DNA of 64,000 nucleotides from Nocardioides glacieisoli (GTDB lineage Bacteria; Actinomycetota; Actinomycetes; Propionibacteriales; Nocardioidaceae). Numbering within the stretch: position 1 is the first letter of the stretch; every line of letters starts with the position of its first letter. Positions 63,254-64,000 of the stretch are shown in pieces. Location of the stretch: assembly GCF_004137245.1 (NCBI RefSeq), contig NZ_SDWS01000003.1, positions 124,001-188,000 on the forward strand, read 5' to 3'. A program made the position numbers and the translations under genes. The notes under the pieces were generated by a model. The model searched no databases, was not told the DNA's origin, and saw only the letters and a list, made by a program, of their open reading frames with translations.

Positions 63254-64000
63254 ATGAGCATCTACCTCAACAAGGACTCCAAGATCATCGTCCAGGGCAT
63301 GACGGGCGGGATGGGCGCGAAGCACACCACCCTCATGGTCGAGTCGGGCGCGAACATCGTGGGCGGCGTCAACGCCCGCAAGGCCGGTACGACGGTCGAG
63401 CTCGGCGGCAAGGAGCTGCCGGTCTTCGGCACCGTCGAGGAGGCCATGAAGGAGACCGGCGCCGACGTGTCCGTCGCCTTCGTGCCGCCCGCCTTCACCA
63501 AGGACGCCTGCATCGAGGCGATCGACGCCGAGATCCCGCTCCTCGTGGTCATCACCGAGGGCGTACCGGTGCTCGACACCGCCGTGGTCGTCCAGTACCT
63601 CGAGGGCAAGTCCACCCGGATGATCGGCCCCAACTGCCCCGGCATCATCACGCCGGAGGAGTCGCTGGCCGGCATCACGCCGCACACCATCGCGGGCAAG
63701 GGCCCGGTGGGCCTGGTGTCGAAGTCGGGCACCCTGACCTACCAGATGATGTTCGAGCTGAAGGACTTCGGCTTCACGACCGCCATCGGGATCGGCGGCG
63801 ACCCCATCGTCGGCACGACGCACATCGACGCCCTCGAGGCGTTCGAGAACGACCCCGACACCAAGGCGATCGTGATGATCGGCGAGATCGGTGGCGACGC
63901 CGAGGAGCGGGCCGCGGCCTACATCAAGGACCATGTGACCAAGCCGGTCGTCGGCTACGTCGCCGGCTTCACGGCTCCGGAGGGCAAGACGATGGGCCAC
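63254..64000 (+). CDS. sucD: Succinate-CoA ligase alpha subunit (3' end missing)
   Basis: Alpha subunit of the same enzyme; it binds CoA and carries the phospho-histidine. 249 codons are inside the window, and the family has about 290-300. [20 protein letters not shown] is the CoA-binding Rossmann loop, [20 protein letters not shown] follows, and [20 protein letters not shown] plus [20 protein letters not shown] are typical. The last residues seen, APEGKTMGH, end on the His that corresponds to the phosphorylated one of the E. coli enzyme. It follows sucC by 21 bases. Confidence 0.96.
   Translation, partial: MSIYLNKDSKIIVQGMTGGMGAKHTTLMVESGANIVGGVNARKAGTTVELGGKELPVFGTVEEAMKETGADVSVAFVPPAFTKDACIEAIDAEIPLLVVITEGVPVLDTAVVVQYLEGKSTRMIGPNCPGIITPEESLAGITPHTIAGKGPVGLVSKSGTLTYQMMFELKDFGFTTAIGIGGDPIVGTTHIDALEAFENDPDTKAIVMIGEIGGDAEERAAAYIKDHVTKPVVGYVAGFTAPEGKTMGH

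Noticed and set aside
61940..64000. 686-codon minus-strand frame over sucCD
   Set aside because: Shadow of the convincing sucC/sucD genes.

Overview
The window is high-GC DNA from an actinobacterium, most likely a Nocardioides-type member of the Nocardioidaceae. The support is strong G/C third-position bias, heavy use of GTG starts, ATGA start/stop overlaps, an F420-type LLM oxidoreductase, DUF222/HNH (REP13E12-like) genes, PspC-fused signalling proteins, and many genes whose -10 box (TANNNT) sits only 6-9 nt before the start codon, as in leaderless transcription. The genus is an inference; no rRNA gene is present.

Layout. 1-4843: end of a succinate-semialdehyde-type aldehyde dehydrogenase, a cholesterol-oxidase-like GMC flavoprotein, a repeat-rich leader and guaA. 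4850-8082: two small reverse genes, then a Na+/solute symporter with a small membrane partner. 8103-20653: a purine-to-glyoxylate island, with a CitE/malate-synthase-like protein of unknown function, uricase, OHCU decarboxylase, HIU hydrolase, allantoinase, ureidoglycine aminohydrolase, xanthine dehydrogenase A/B/C and guanine deaminase in one tightly overlapping run, and a convergent malate synthase that would take the glyoxylate. Guanine to allantoate is complete; allantoate amidohydrolase, ureidoglycolate cleavage, a dedicated permease and a regulator are not visible. 20679-28788: a lipoprotein, methionine aminopeptidase, MMPL transporter, a fadD/GDPD/secreted-protein unit and small unknowns.

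28789-31750 is an accessory patch: lower-GC DNA carrying a secreted Lys/Ala-rich protein, then a DUF222/HNH protein overlapped antisense by a second HNH protein. 31752-41899 holds mixed small genes: PspC, phosphodiesterase, helical-bundle protein, two FAD oxidoreductases, a pentapeptide/DinB fusion, and an LLM/MpaB-like/acyl-CoA dehydrogenase operon preceded by a perfect palindromic operator. 41993-45527 encodes a heterodimeric ABC exporter with one canonical and one ruined ATP site. 45585-51031 holds a hydrolase, a YbaK deacylase, GDPD, a CcdA/TlpA thiol-redox pair and a large PLP enzyme. 51035-54661 is a PspC envelope-stress module (membrane proteins, PspC-histidine kinase, LuxR regulator). 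54729-64000 is mostly housekeeping: APC permease plus UspA, pcrA helicase, M23 peptidase, photolyase and sucCD, cut by the window end exactly at the likely active-site histidine codon of sucD.

Three structural themes stand out. Leaderless-type promoters are frequent. Convergent gene pairs end within a few bases of each other or overlap. A dispersed hairpin-forming intergenic repeat occurs two or three times.
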